Source: CAYILR01 sp964364175 (lineage in GTDB: Bacteria; Bdellovibrionota; UBA1018). From it: a DNA stretch of 64,000 nucleotides. Both the position numbers and the translations under genes were made by a program. Below the pieces are notes generated by a model. It had not been told where the DNA came from, made no database searches, and saw nothing but the letters and a program-made list of their open reading frames with translations. Within the stretch, counting starts at the first letter, position 1; the number at the start of each line of letters is the position of its first letter. Positions 50,511-59,425 of the stretch are shown piece after piece. The stretch is taken from NCBI GenBank assembly GCA_964364175.1, contig CAYILR010000002.1:62001-126000 (forward strand), in the 5' to 3' direction.

Positions 50511-51161
50511 TCAACTGATGTTCACATTTCCGAACAACTCATGGGAAATAATGATCGGAGAATTTGTGGGTCGATATTCCTCCGTACAACTTGACGCATT
50601 CACATATTGAGTTTTGCCCAAGGTCACCTGACCATATCCATGATGGAGATGCCCGAAAACATGGATGTGAGGTTGAATTTTTTGAACTACTTTAAGCAAT
50701 TCCTCGCACCCACAATGTTCACTAGTAATGACAAAATCTAAAATTCCATGCGGCGGACCATGAGTCACGAGAATATCTACCTGTTCGGGAATTTGCCCCC
50801 ATTTTTTTGCGATCGCCTTGCCTCGATCGACATTAAAAGCCCAATTACAAAATGTGGGCTGCCAAGGTGAGCCAAAGATCCGAGTAGATTGAATCGTGAT
50901 TTCCTGATCGATCAAAACTGTCACATCAAGTCCCATGATTTCGCGTGCAAGCGTTTCCTGCTCCTCAAAAAGCCAGTCGTGGTTACCGGGAACAAAAACC
51001 TTGTGTGGATGTGGCAAGGCGCGAAACTCTTTAGAAAATGTAATGACTTCCTGGAGAGTACCCATACTTGTTGCATCACCAGCATGAATCAAGAGATCCC
51101 CCTCTGGGATTTTCATTTTGGAGAGCTGGTTGTGAGTATCTGAAATACAAATGATTTTCAT
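50511..51161 (-). CDS. Calcineurin-like metallophosphoesterase
   Basis: The protein has 216 residues. Metal-site motifs in order are ICISDTHN (D-x-H), LLIHAGDATS (GD), VPGNHDW (GNH[D/E]), ILVTHGPPHG and HVFGHLHHGYG (GHxH). This is a single-domain, soluble phosphoesterase of the YfcE/MPPED class, acting on an unknown phosphodiester or nucleotide. Its ATG overlaps the stop of the upstream unknown gene by 4 bases, so the two form a coupled pair that looks foreign to the polysaccharide genes. Confidence 0.85.
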   Translation of the reverse strand: MKIICISDTHNQLSKMKIPEGDLLIHAGDATSMGTLQEVITFSKEFRALPHPHKVFVPGNHDWLFEEQETLAREIMGLDVTVLIDQEITIQSTRIFGSPWQPTFCNWAFNVDRGKAIAKKWGQIPEQVDILVTHGPPHGILDFVITSEHCGCEELLKVVQKIQPHIHVFGHLHHGYGQVTLGKTQYVNASSCTEEYRPTNSPIIISHELFGNVNIS

Positions 51162-52135
51162 AAAATCCTTCCGGATGATTTTCTGAACAAAATTTTCTTG
51201 GAATCAAAATCATAGTCAACCAGCTTCCCCTGAAATAAATATTTCGTTTTTTGTAAATCCTCACGATAATTTCCAGTCAGCTCCCAACTAATCAGTCGAA
51301 GGCATTTGCTTTCATCCACGAATTTAAACTCATTCATCGAACTATGCTCAAAATAATAGGTGGGAATTTCAAAATCATAATCATGCTCAAGCATTGCGAA
51401 AGTATGTGAGAGCAACCCATTTTCATAACGTTGATGAGAGCCTCCGCTTCCTCCTTTGGTCCATGCGATGTGATCTCCTTGATCAATAAAGAAATACTGC
51501 TGCCAGGGGTTTCGATGATCCCAATAGTTAAAGGGTTTAGGTGTATTGGGATAAACCCTCTCGTAGGTTGCACTCACTCTCGGAAGATGGATTTCTTTGA
51601 GCCGTTTTTCCCAACGTTTTTTTGCTGCGCTCTTTGTGAGTCGAATCTCGTCTCCAGTCTCTTCATCGTAGTCGTACTTACACATTTCTTTAAATAGAGC
51701 CACCACATCCGGGTAATATTCGAATGCTTGAGATTGAAAAATAGCATCCGTGATTTGATGCTCAATTTCTCTCTTAGGATCAGTTTTCCAATTATACGTT
51801 TTTCTGGGATATTCACGCTCTTTGAATATTTTCTCTAATTCATCTGAACTATAATAACTGCGCTCTACCCGGTCCCGGGCTTCTTCTTCAACTTCGCTGA
51901 CCAGTAAATGATTTGTGATTTGCAAGTGAGAGGGGTCTTCGTATAATTTTTCATCCAGATGCTCCTCGGTCATCATCACAAGACAACATTTGTATTGATG
52001 CTCGGAGAAAATTTTAGCTAGAGCAGAGTGAGTATCGTCCTTAACCCCTTTTGAATATTTGGAGAAGTAGTCGAGTGATTTATTGAATACTAGGTTTTTT
52101 ATGATGCTAGTCTTGGTTTTTTCAAAAGTGAACAT
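51158..52135 (-). CDS. Hypothetical protein coupled to metallophosphoesterase
   Basis: The protein has 325 residues and is rich in charged and aromatic residues, with no membrane segment or signal peptide. I see no known catalytic motif. The central part has EEEARDRVERSYYSSDELEK and other acidic helices. A later YFFIDQGDHIAWTKGGSGGS region and a repeated TYYFEHSS/FKFVD pattern suggest a beta-rich C terminus. The family is not recognised. It overlaps the metallophosphoesterase start by 4 bases, which implies a linked function, possibly nucleotide or phage related, but that is guesswork. Confidence 0.55.
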   Translation of the reverse strand: MFTFEKTKTSIIKNLVFNKSLDYFSKYSKGVKDDTHSALAKIFSEHQYKCCLVMMTEEHLDEKLYEDPSHLQITNHLLVSEVEEEARDRVERSYYSSDELEKIFKEREYPRKTYNWKTDPKREIEHQITDAIFQSQAFEYYPDVVALFKEMCKYDYDEETGDEIRLTKSAAKKRWEKRLKEIHLPRVSATYERVYPNTPKPFNYWDHRNPWQQYFFIDQGDHIAWTKGGSGGSHQRYENGLLSHTFAMLEHDYDFEIPTYYFEHSSMNEFKFVDESKCLRLISWELTGNYREDLQKTKYLFQGKLVDYDFDSKKILFRKSSGRIL

Positions 52136-52327
52136 TTGAGCAGTATAGAGGGTTTTTTCTGTGTTGGAATGGATTTTCAGAAGTCTGAACAGACAGCAAA
52201 ACTGGCCGCAGAAATCAAAATCAAAGAAATTCTCTTTTTGGATTATTTACGTGAGATTGATCGACGCGAGTTGTACAAAATTCGCACTTCAGGACGTAGC
52301 TATATTCTCAATCGGTCCAGAAGCAAC
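52136..52327 (+). pseudogene. Possible decayed HNH-nuclease-type N-terminal fragment
   Basis: The gap between the unknown gene and the ACP gene contains an open frame with FQKSEQTAKLAAEIKIKEIL and LDYLREIDRRELY, in the plus direction. The L-R-E-I-D-R-R-x-L-Y block is a hallmark of the N-terminal domain of an HNH endonuclease family abundant in Bdellovibrio relatives. After this block the expected residues are absent and the frame runs into the ACP gene antisense, so it is probably a truncated remnant. The match is from memory and short. Confidence 0.3.
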
Positions 52328-52564
52328 TCAGCTCAACCCACGCTCCGACAAAACACCGTAGATGGCTTTAACGCTGTCCATTTTCATGATCTCTTCGACT
52401 TGAAACTCGACGGTGAACTCGGTCTGAAGAGCGTTCACCAAATTCAGATGCCCGAGTGAATCCCAGCCCGCGACATGTTCGGGCAAAACGTCATCGTTGT
52501 ACTCAAACTTGGCTTCGGGGAACGCGGTCTCGAATGCTTTTTTTACTTTCTCGTTCATTGCCAT
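52328..52564 (-). CDS. Acyl carrier protein
   Basis: The protein has 78 residues. VAGWDSLGHLNLVNAL carries the serine to which 4'-phosphopantetheine is attached (D-S-L motif), and the acidic helix II and III pattern is typical of small ACPs. AAGGAAGA precedes the ATG and supports this start. It follows an SDR gene by 21 bases. It is not next to fatty acid synthesis genes, so it is likely a dedicated carrier for the acyl-AMP ligase and LuxC/LuxE-like enzymes downstream on the same strand. Confidence 0.9.
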   Translation of the reverse strand: MAMNEKVKKAFETAFPEAKFEYNDDVLPEHVAGWDSLGHLNLVNALQTEFTVEFQVEEIMKMDSVKAIYGVLSERGLS

Positions 52565-52585
52565 AAATCTTCCTTTTAAGTCAGC

Positions 52586-53308
52586 TTAGGTCAGCGCTAG
52601 TCCGCCATCCAAAACCCAGTTGCTGCCGGTCGCGTACGATCCGGTCTCGCCCAGCAAGGTCACGACTACTTTCGCGATTTCTTCCGGCTTGCTCAATCGT
52701 TTCAACGGAATTTTGCGCGCAATCATCGCCATCAGAACCTTGTTCATCAGATCGGTCTCCACAATCCCGGGGCTGATCGACACGGCGCGAATCCCGCGAT
52801 CGGCGTACTCTGCCGCAATCGATTGGGTGAAATGCATAAGCGCCGCTTTCATCGCTGCGTAGGCCGTCATTTTTGCCGACGGACGCATGCCTGCGACTGA
52901 CGTCATATTGATGATGATGCCACTTTTTTGGGTGATCATTTTGGGGAGCAATTCGCGGGTCAAAAAGTACGGTGCGCGGAACAAAACTTCGATTTCTTGG
53001 TCCACATCGGCCATCGGCATCGTGTGGGTATCTGCGATCTTCATGAGGCCTGCATTGTTCACTAACGCGACCAGCTCGTCGGGTTGATTGCGAATCATTT
53101 CAACGGCTTCCTGGAGTTGTCCACGATTTGCCAAATCACATGTGAATGGTGTGAATTGCTGTGGATAAGTCTCGGCGAGCTTTTGGAGCAGGTCGTGCCG
53201 TCGCGCCAGTCCGTACACATGAAATCCAGCCGCCACAACTTGGTGAACACAGGCCAAACCAATGCCGCTTGTCACCCCGGTAATCACCACACTTTTTCGT
53301 GCATTCAT
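52586..53308 (-). CDS. Short-chain dehydrogenase/reductase, 3-oxoacyl-ACP reductase-like
   Basis: The protein has 240 residues from ATG 53308. Motifs are VVITGVTSGIGLACV (TGxxxGIG), LVNNAGLM (NNAG), and the catalytic set with Y and K in AYAAMKAALMHFTQS. PGIVETDLMN and the C-terminal GSNWVLDGGLALT fit classical SDR enzymes of the FabG type. Next to an ACP it may reduce a 3-oxoacyl-ACP to a 3-hydroxyacyl-ACP, but a sugar or alcohol substrate is also possible. It diverges from a deacetylase gene with only 26 bases between starts. Confidence 0.88.
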   Translation of the reverse strand: MNARKSVVITGVTSGIGLACVHQVVAAGFHVYGLARRHDLLQKLAETYPQQFTPFTCDLANRGQLQEAVEMIRNQPDELVALVNNAGLMKIADTHTMPMADVDQEIEVLFRAPYFLTRELLPKMITQKSGIIINMTSVAGMRPSAKMTAYAAMKAALMHFTQSIAAEYADRGIRAVSISPGIVETDLMNKVLMAMIARKIPLKRLSKPEEIAKVVVTLLGETGSYATGSNWVLDGGLALT

Positions 53309-53334
53309 GGCCCCAGCATTATACGGTTTCGGGC

Positions 53335-54099
53335 ATGTCCGCAACCCGCTATCTCACTCTCAGCATCGATGATGGCTACCCGGGTGACCTGAGAACCATC
53401 GAGATGCTCAAGAAGTATGGCTTGAAGGCGACTTTCTATGTTCCGGGGCTGAATCCCGAGCGGCCGAAACTGCCCGATGCACAGGTTCGTGAGATTGCGC
53501 AGGATCCTGATTTTGAAGTGGGTGGCCATACCTACAGCCATACTTCGCTGCATGTGAAGAGCGATGCTGTTGCGTACGAAGACATCGTCAGAGGCAAAGA
53601 TTGGCTCGAGAACGTGATTGGGAAGAAAACCGTTTCGTTCTGCTATCCCCAGGGCAAATTCAACTCCCGGACTCCGGGGCTTGTAGAAAAAGCCGGATAT
53701 CTGGGTGCGCGGACTTGCATGCTCAACTTGAATAGCTATCCAAAAACTCCATTTCTCTGGGGTGCGAGTACTTTGGGGTATTCGTTGCCACCGCTGATCC
53801 AAATTAGACACGCACTGATTGAGGGAAATTTTGAGGGAACTTGGAATTACTTCAAAAAATTTCGCCTCACTCAGGATTGGGCCCAGCACTTTCGGATCGC
53901 TCTGGACGATGTAGAACAAGACGGCGGGATCGCTCATCTGTTTTTTCACACCTGGGAAATCGAGGCTCTGGATCAGTGGAATTTGCTGGATGGGATTTTG
54001 AAAGAAATTTCGACCCGTAAGTCGCTTAAACGGGTGACAAACGGAGAGCTTTTTGCCAAATTTCATTCGGAATATGCAAAAGGCAGTCTCTCGACTTGA
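53335..54099 (+). CDS. NodB-type polysaccharide deacetylase
   Basis: The protein has 254 residues from ATG 53335. The fold is shown by YLTLSIDDGYPGDL (catalytic and metal aspartates D12 and D13), GGHTYSHTSL (metal histidines H65 and H69) and FCYPQGKFNS. No signal peptide is present, so it may act in the cytoplasm on a nucleotide or lipid-linked sugar. It probably removes an N-acetyl group. The following SGNH gene starts 26 bases inside its end, so the two are co-expressed. Confidence 0.85.
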   Translation: MSATRYLTLSIDDGYPGDLRTIEMLKKYGLKATFYVPGLNPERPKLPDAQVREIAQDPDFEVGGHTYSHTSLHVKSDAVAYEDIVRGKDWLENVIGKKTVSFCYPQGKFNSRTPGLVEKAGYLGARTCMLNLNSYPKTPFLWGASTLGYSLPPLIQIRHALIEGNFEGTWNYFKKFRLTQDWAQHFRIALDDVEQDGGIAHLFFHTWEIEALDQWNLLDGILKEISTRKSLKRVTNGELFAKFHSEYAKGSLST

Positions 54100-55363
54100 G
54101 AAATTATTTCAAATCCTGATTTCGATTGGACTCGCTGCCGGTTTTTACTATGTTGCGCGCTACCAGAGCCCGCCTGGAAAAGTTTTTCTCCTTGGAAAAA
54201 ACGTCCTTTCGCTAGCCGCATTGGGAATTTGGGTGGGGCTACTGCTCCTTTGGATTCTTTTTCTCACCCGAAGTCACAAGAAAATCAGTATCCGCTGGCG
54301 TGCTGCGATCTACGCTCTGTTACTCGTCGAGTGCACACCCTACCTTTTTAGTTTTGGAATCATCTGGCCTCATCACTGGCCCCGAAGTTCACCCAACGAC
54401 ATGCCCGGGCACGAGTGGTGCTATCCCGGATATATTTTCCTGAGACAAGAGTACAACGTTTGCGGAAAGCAAAATGCTGAGGGTCGGTACGATCAGGAAT
54501 TTTCGCTAACACCTGCGCCCGGAGTATACCGCGCCGCTTATCTGGGCAACTCGCACGTCGAGGGACGATCGATTCCACTGGAGAAAAAAGCGTCCAAGCT
54601 GGCGCAAGCCTCGCTCAATCAGCAATTGACGAGCCATCGATTTGAAATCATGGATTTCTACATTCCGGCGATGCGTGCGTTGGAAATTCTCACTACCACT
54701 CGGGGCGATTTGCAAAAGCACGGCGTTCAACATGTCATTTTAAAATCGATGGGCGTCGAGGACGAATTACTGAAACCTGTCTCTGCTGAAGACGCGCCTC
54801 CGACCGGACTTTATCAAAACGCTTTTCTTCAACGCCTGATTCACGTTCCGTTTTCGAATCTGCTCTCCCTTCTCGCTTGGAACGGATTACGAATGTACAT
54901 CGAACTCTACAATCCTGGAGTCGCAACGATTTCGTCCGAACCCGCTCCAACACCACAGCTCAAGGAGTGGGTGCAATCCCAGTGCGGAATTGAAAATCCC
55001 AGAATGATTCATAAACTCGCCGTTTATCTTCAGGGAATTCAACGATCCTATCAAAGTTTCAAGTCTGTTGATCTAGGTTCACAAAAGATGACGATCGTTC
55101 AAATTCCTCAACTCGAACCCTTGATTCTCTCGAATGCAGTTCTCAATAAATACGAAACCTGCCAAACGGAAATTCATCAGCGAGCATTTGAGGAGGCCTT
55201 CGCTGGATCCAAAACTGTTAATTTTGTCGATGTCACTCCGATGTTGGCTCAATATCACACTCATGTTTCAGAAATTTATTTTCCAGCAGACAGACATCTG
55301 AATCAGTTGGGCAATCAGATTGTTGGTGAGGCTATCGCTCAGGGGACAAAATGGTATTTCTAA
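54074..55363 (+). CDS. Membrane-anchored SGNH/GDSL-like protein (AlgJ/AlgX-type partner of MBOAT)
   Basis: The protein has 429 residues from ATG 54074, preceded by CGGA. Three hydrophobic segments lie in the first 100 residues (FQILISIGLAAGFYYVARY, LSLAALGIWVGLLLLWILFL, AAIYALLLVECTPYLFSFGI). The extracytoplasmic domain has YLGNSHVEGRS (GNSH, a variant of the GDS block) and near the end FPADRHLNQLGNQIV (D-x-x-H-L-N block with the catalytic His-Asp pair). It overlaps the MBOAT gene by 13 bases. This is the classic arrangement for O-acetylation of a glycan by an MBOAT plus an SGNH partner. The substitution GDSL to GNSH should be checked for activity. Confidence 0.75.
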   Translation: MQKAVSRLEKLFQILISIGLAAGFYYVARYQSPPGKVFLLGKNVLSLAALGIWVGLLLLWILFLTRSHKKISIRWRAAIYALLLVECTPYLFSFGIIWPHHWPRSSPNDMPGHEWCYPGYIFLRQEYNVCGKQNAEGRYDQEFSLTPAPGVYRAAYLGNSHVEGRSIPLEKKASKLAQASLNQQLTSHRFEIMDFYIPAMRALEILTTTRGDLQKHGVQHVILKSMGVEDELLKPVSAEDAPPTGLYQNAFLQRLIHVPFSNLLSLLAWNGLRMYIELYNPGVATISSEPAPTPQLKEWVQSQCGIENPRMIHKLAVYLQGIQRSYQSFKSVDLGSQKMTIVQIPQLEPLILSNAVLNKYETCQTEIHQRAFEEAFAGSKTVNFVDVTPMLAQYHTHVSEIYFPADRHLNQLGNQIVGEAIAQGTKWYF

Positions 55364-56514
55364 CCTCCTGGTTCTTTGCATTTCTGCTGGTTGCAGTTTT
55401 GACGTACATTTTTCTCCCGCGTGCTTGGAGAAAATACTGGCTCCTCGCTATCAGCATGGTTTTCCACGGACACTTCGCAGGGCCGGCTGGAGTTTTGCCC
55501 ATTGTGATTTTGGGTGTGACTGTCTATCTCGCTGCGCTCGCCATTGAAAAATGGAAAATTGCCACGCCGATGTGGACTGTAGGCGCTGTCTGTATATTAG
55601 CGTTGATTTACTATAAATACACGGGGTTCTTGTTAGAACTCGTAGGAATCTCCCCAGAAAAAACTCCCGTCGCACCGCTTGCGATTTCATTTTTTACTTT
55701 TGAATTCGTCCACTACCTGATCGAAGTCAAAAAAGGCGGTCCTGCTCTCAAGAACCCGATCGATTTTTGGTTATTCGCCGTATTTTTCCCCACCATTGCC
55801 AGCGGACCGATCAAACGCTATCGAGATTTTCAAGCGCAGCTCGATGCGCTCCCTAAAAAGAAAATCACAGCGCCTGAGATTCACGAAGGACTTTATCGAA
55901 TTACCTCGGGGCTTTTCAAAAAACTCATCATTGCCGAGTGGGCCGTCGATCACATCCATCGTATCGAGCCCTGGTTGCACGATTCGTCCCTTTCTTCCGG
56001 ATATCTTTGGGCCTTGGTCGGCTTGCAAACCACTCGCATCTATATGGATTTTGCTGGTTACAGTGACGTGGCAATTGGAATTGCGCTGCTATTGGGAATT
56101 CGCGTGCCCGAAAACTTTAATTGGCCGTACATAGCACACAACCTGAGTGACTTCTGGACACGTTGGCATATCTCACTCAGCTCGTGGATTCGAGACTATA
56201 TCTATATTCCACTGGGTGGCGGCCGTGTCTCGGCCCCACGCAAGGTTTTCAATGGCTTCAGCGCCATGGTTCTTTGTGGAATTTGGCATGGACCGGCTTT
56301 GCATTTTGCTGCATGGGGAATTTATCATGGTTTGGGATTGGCGCTGCAAGAACCCATTTCTAAGATAGTGCGTCCTCTTTTCCCCTCCGAAAAAATCTAC
56401 CGGAGTTGGACGCGCGCATGGACTTTTCTCTTTGTGGCACTCGGTTGGTTAATCTTCTTTTATGAATGGAGCGATTTGAAATGGATTTTGGCAAGAATGA
56501 TCGGTCTGAGCTAA
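55351..56514 (+). CDS. MBOAT-family O-acyltransferase (AlgI/DltB-like)
   Basis: The protein has 387 residues and about ten hydrophobic segments. Signatures are NFNWPYIAHNLSDFWTRWHI and RDYIYIPLGGGRV, followed by CGIWHGPALHFAAWGIYHG with the catalytic histidine of the MBOAT family. It would move an acetyl or other acyl group across the membrane to its SGNH partner or directly to glycan. It is coupled to the SGNH gene upstream and followed after 35 bases by the first of five GT-C genes. Confidence 0.9.
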   Translation: MVFLTSWFFAFLLVAVLTYIFLPRAWRKYWLLAISMVFHGHFAGPAGVLPIVILGVTVYLAALAIEKWKIATPMWTVGAVCILALIYYKYTGFLLELVGISPEKTPVAPLAISFFTFEFVHYLIEVKKGGPALKNPIDFWLFAVFFPTIASGPIKRYRDFQAQLDALPKKKITAPEIHEGLYRITSGLFKKLIIAEWAVDHIHRIEPWLHDSSLSSGYLWALVGLQTTRIYMDFAGYSDVAIGIALLLGIRVPENFNWPYIAHNLSDFWTRWHISLSSWIRDYIYIPLGGGRVSAPRKVFNGFSAMVLCGIWHGPALHFAAWGIYHGLGLALQEPISKIVRPLFPSEKIYRSWTRAWTFLFVALGWLIFFYEWSDLKWILARMIGLS

Positions 56515-56549
56515 TTCAGGCAGCCCAGACGTGAATTTTTAATAACCAC

Positions 56550-58013
56550 ATGTTGAAAAAATACCAATCAAAACTTTGGGTTTTCCTTGGACTAGGTATT
56601 TGCACGATCCTTCTCGCGAGCTGGATCCAACTCGCTCTGCATAAACGACTCTGGACTGATGAGGGAAATGAAATTTTGTCGAATTGCCCTCAGGGATGGC
56701 TATCGTTAGCGCAAGGCGCGGACACACAATGCAGTCCCTCTCCGCTCTATTATTTCTTTCTTAAGTTAACCGTTTTACCGATCCATGTTTTTGATCAAAC
56801 TATTTTGCTGAGTTATCGGAGTGTTTCTCTGGGGGCAGCTTTTGCTTTAGGAGTGGTATTTTTTTTATATCTAGGCTTTCGCTGGGGTTGGGCAAGCGGG
56901 TTGATTGGTCTTTTGGCCTTGGCTCAACAGGGGTTGTTTCACCAATACGCGGCTGAAAATCGACCTTATATGCTTTGGCTTTTGGTGTTTTTTGTTCATC
57001 TTTGTTGTTTTTCAGATCTTTGGACAACGGCCCAGGACAGGACTCGGACATTAAAATCCGCAGGGTTTGTTGCTCTATCCTCATTGGCGCTGACTGCTAT
57101 TGCGGGACCAGGGATGCTCCAGGTTTTTTGTAGCGCGGCTAGCGTGCTGCTATTCGCACTTGTTTTTCGCCAAACTCACCGATTTCGCTCATGGTGGCGC
57201 TTTTTGGCCATTGTAACTCTGGCTTGTTTAGGAATAGGAGTCTTCTATTCTCTAAAAAGCTGCAAATATGAAAACGCAGGTGATTTCGATTTACTCTATA
57301 CTCGCGATATCAATCTGGTTCTGGGTGTAATTCGCCTATTTTTGCCTAAAAGCGTTTTTCGCTTCCCTGATACTGCTTTGGTCTTCAATGGATTCTTTTT
57401 ATTTGGCGTCTGGACGGCTTTGCGCCGCCTACTCAAACGACAAGAAAAGCTGGAGGCAGGTGGTATTCTGGCTTACCTCTCACTGTTTCAACTCGGATTG
57501 GCATTTCCAATAGCGATACTTATAGCTGTGAAACACTACTATTTTCTGCAGAGAGTTTTTATTTTTATTTTGATCCCATGGGCGATTTTGGCGTCCTATG
57601 GCGCCCGTGAATTACTTCACTTAGGTTGGGTTCAAAAATTCAAGGTTCTTCCCCTGCTTCTCCTGATTCTTTCGATCCCTCGCGTGGTGACATTGGAAGC
57701 AAATGCCAGGACTCCTTTTTATGACATCGAATGCGATATGATTCAGGACGTCCAGTTTACTTCGATTTATCTAGATCGGTTGCCATATCCAGATGTTCAA
57801 GCCAACGTTTTAGTGGATTTAGATCGCGCCTACCGAAAATGCGGATATGATCCAGCAAAGGCCACAAAAGCTTCTCTTTTGATCCATTTTGAGCCTACCT
57901 TGCCACAGCTTTATCGTTTAGAAAAACTAAGCGCATCCTCACAGCCATTGCCCAAGTGGATTTCTCTAGAGCAGTGCGGAAAACAGATTCGCGATATACC
58001 TCAGAGGTACTGA
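56550..58013 (+). CDS. GT-C type integral membrane glycosyltransferase
   Basis: The protein has 487 residues with about ten hydrophobic segments. The first loop after the first helix has KRLWTDEGNEILSNC (32-46), with D37 and E38 as in ArnT/PMT relatives. The C-terminal part after about 400 is soluble and rich in cysteine (IECDMIQ, RKCGYDP, EQCGKQI). It is expected to transfer a sugar from a polyprenyl-phosphate donor in the periplasm. Its TGA shares a base with the next gene's ATG (TGATG), so they are translationally coupled. Confidence 0.65.
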   Translation: MLKKYQSKLWVFLGLGICTILLASWIQLALHKRLWTDEGNEILSNCPQGWLSLAQGADTQCSPSPLYYFFLKLTVLPIHVFDQTILLSYRSVSLGAAFALGVVFFLYLGFRWGWASGLIGLLALAQQGLFHQYAAENRPYMLWLLVFFVHLCCFSDLWTTAQDRTRTLKSAGFVALSSLALTAIAGPGMLQVFCSAASVLLFALVFRQTHRFRSWWRFLAIVTLACLGIGVFYSLKSCKYENAGDFDLLYTRDINLVLGVIRLFLPKSVFRFPDTALVFNGFFLFGVWTALRRLLKRQEKLEAGGILAYLSLFQLGLAFPIAILIAVKHYYFLQRVFIFILIPWAILASYGARELLHLGWVQKFKVLPLLLLILSIPRVVTLEANARTPFYDIECDMIQDVQFTSIYLDRLPYPDVQANVLVDLDRAYRKCGYDPAKATKASLLIHFEPTLPQLYRLEKLSASSQPLPKWISLEQCGKQIRDIPQRY

Positions 58014-59425
58014 TGAACATTTTTGAAAAATATATTGAGTCTGATGCAGATAGAATTCACCGTTGGGTTCTATTATTCGTTGCAATTACTTTATTTGCCA
58101 CGCTCAACGATGCGTCGCTCTGGCTGGATGAAGTGGCAACCGTGAGCGCCTCTGGGCTGGTTGATTTCAAATCGGGTTTCATCGAAGCATTCCACGATGG
58201 TCAGATGCCTTTTGTTTATTTTTCGATTTTTGTTTCTCGCCTGCTTTTTGGTAGCAATGAGTTTGCCTCAAGATTGCCTATTGTTCTTTTTGCTCTAGGG
58301 TTTTTATGGGTCTTGCCGCGGCTTTACAGGCAAGCGGGCTATAAGCCAATTCTAGCAACCGTTGCAGCGGTCCTTTTGGCGTTTCATGGGAAATTTATTT
58401 TTTATGCACAAGATGCACGCTTTCACATGCCAGGGGTCTGCGCCTTGTTTATCTGGGCAGCCTATCGCAAATCAGGATCCTGGAAATCTTTTAGCGCCTG
58501 CTTGATAGCTCTTTTTACACATACTTTTTCTGTGATCACGGTGGGCGCCACTCTGGGTATCGATATTTTCTCTGAATGGTATTTCGAAAAAAAATCATTT
58601 AAAGAGCTGTTTTTAAAATATGCCCCGAACTTCACTGCTTTGCTCCTGTTTTCTCCCGCCTACTTATTTCTCATCACTTTGATGCGGAAATCCCGCCTCC
58701 AAGGAGTCGGAATTACTGACTTTACTCAGCAGGTTTTTTCCAGCCTTGAAATCATTAAAAACGCATGGCTTTTCTTTTTTGATTCTCGAAGTACTATTTG
58801 GATTGTTTTGAGCCTGATTTCAATCTTTGCAATTATTTTTCGCCGCAATTCACTCACCAATTTTCTGCTTGCTGCTGTCTGCGCAGTGCTGTTTCAAGCG
58901 CTGATTTTTGGCTTCACTCAACAATGCTTTTTTCCAAGGTATCTATTGCTGCTATTGCCGCTTGTGATTGTGGGTTCGGTGACTTTGCTACAATTGACTG
59001 CTCTATGGGGAAAGCTGTTAGTACCTGTGATCTTTTTGTCTCTTTATTTTCTACCCCACCTTTCCTTTCAAATCCGACCATGGCCAGGGGTTTTGGCTCA
59101 GCTTTTTCCAATGACGGCTCAAGAACTCAGTACGACACACAAAGAAAACTGGCGTGATATGACTAAAACCCTCGCTTGGCTAGCTAAGCCAGGGGAGAGC
59201 ATCGGCCCATCATCCGATTGCGGTGGAGACTGCTCCAAATATCCCATTCTATTTTACGGAGGCAATGAACCGGTGATTCAATCCCTGACTTGGATTGATC
59301 GTATAGAAACTTGTGCCAGCTGGATCGTTTCCACCCATTCCAATCTCTCTGAAGTCCGTGGCTGCAAGGAGATTAAACCCGTTGGGAATTTCTCGACTCT
59401 TTTTCTTTACCAAGGAAAGCCATGA
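58013..59425 (+). CDS. GT-C type integral membrane glycosyltransferase
   Basis: The protein has 470 residues from ATG 58013, preceded by CAGAGG; an earlier in-frame ATG at 57956 lies inside the previous gene. The acidic first loop is SLWLDEVATVSASGLV (35-50, D39 and E40). About ten membrane segments follow, then a soluble C terminus with SSDCGGDCSKYP cysteines. It is similar in plan to the previous protein and likely a paralogue of different specificity. Its stop overlaps the start of the next GT-C gene by 4 bases (ATGA). Confidence 0.65.
   Translation: MNIFEKYIESDADRIHRWVLLFVAITLFATLNDASLWLDEVATVSASGLVDFKSGFIEAFHDGQMPFVYFSIFVSRLLFGSNEFASRLPIVLFALGFLWVLPRLYRQAGYKPILATVAAVLLAFHGKFIFYAQDARFHMPGVCALFIWAAYRKSGSWKSFSACLIALFTHTFSVITVGATLGIDIFSEWYFEKKSFKELFLKYAPNFTALLLFSPAYLFLITLMRKSRLQGVGITDFTQQVFSSLEIIKNAWLFFFDSRSTIWIVLSLISIFAIIFRRNSLTNFLLAAVCAVLFQALIFGFTQQCFFPRYLLLLLPLVIVGSVTLLQLTALWGKLLVPVIFLSLYFLPHLSFQIRPWPGVLAQLFPMTAQELSTTHKENWRDMTKTLAWLAKPGESIGPSSDCGGDCSKYPILFYGGNEPVIQSLTWIDRIETCASWIVSTHSNLSEVRGCKEIKPVGNFSTLFLYQGKP

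Noticed and set aside
53305..54066. 253-codon minus-strand frame opposite the deacetylase gene
   Set aside because: The plus-strand frame has all NodB motifs; the antisense product shows no domain and would overlap the SDR start.
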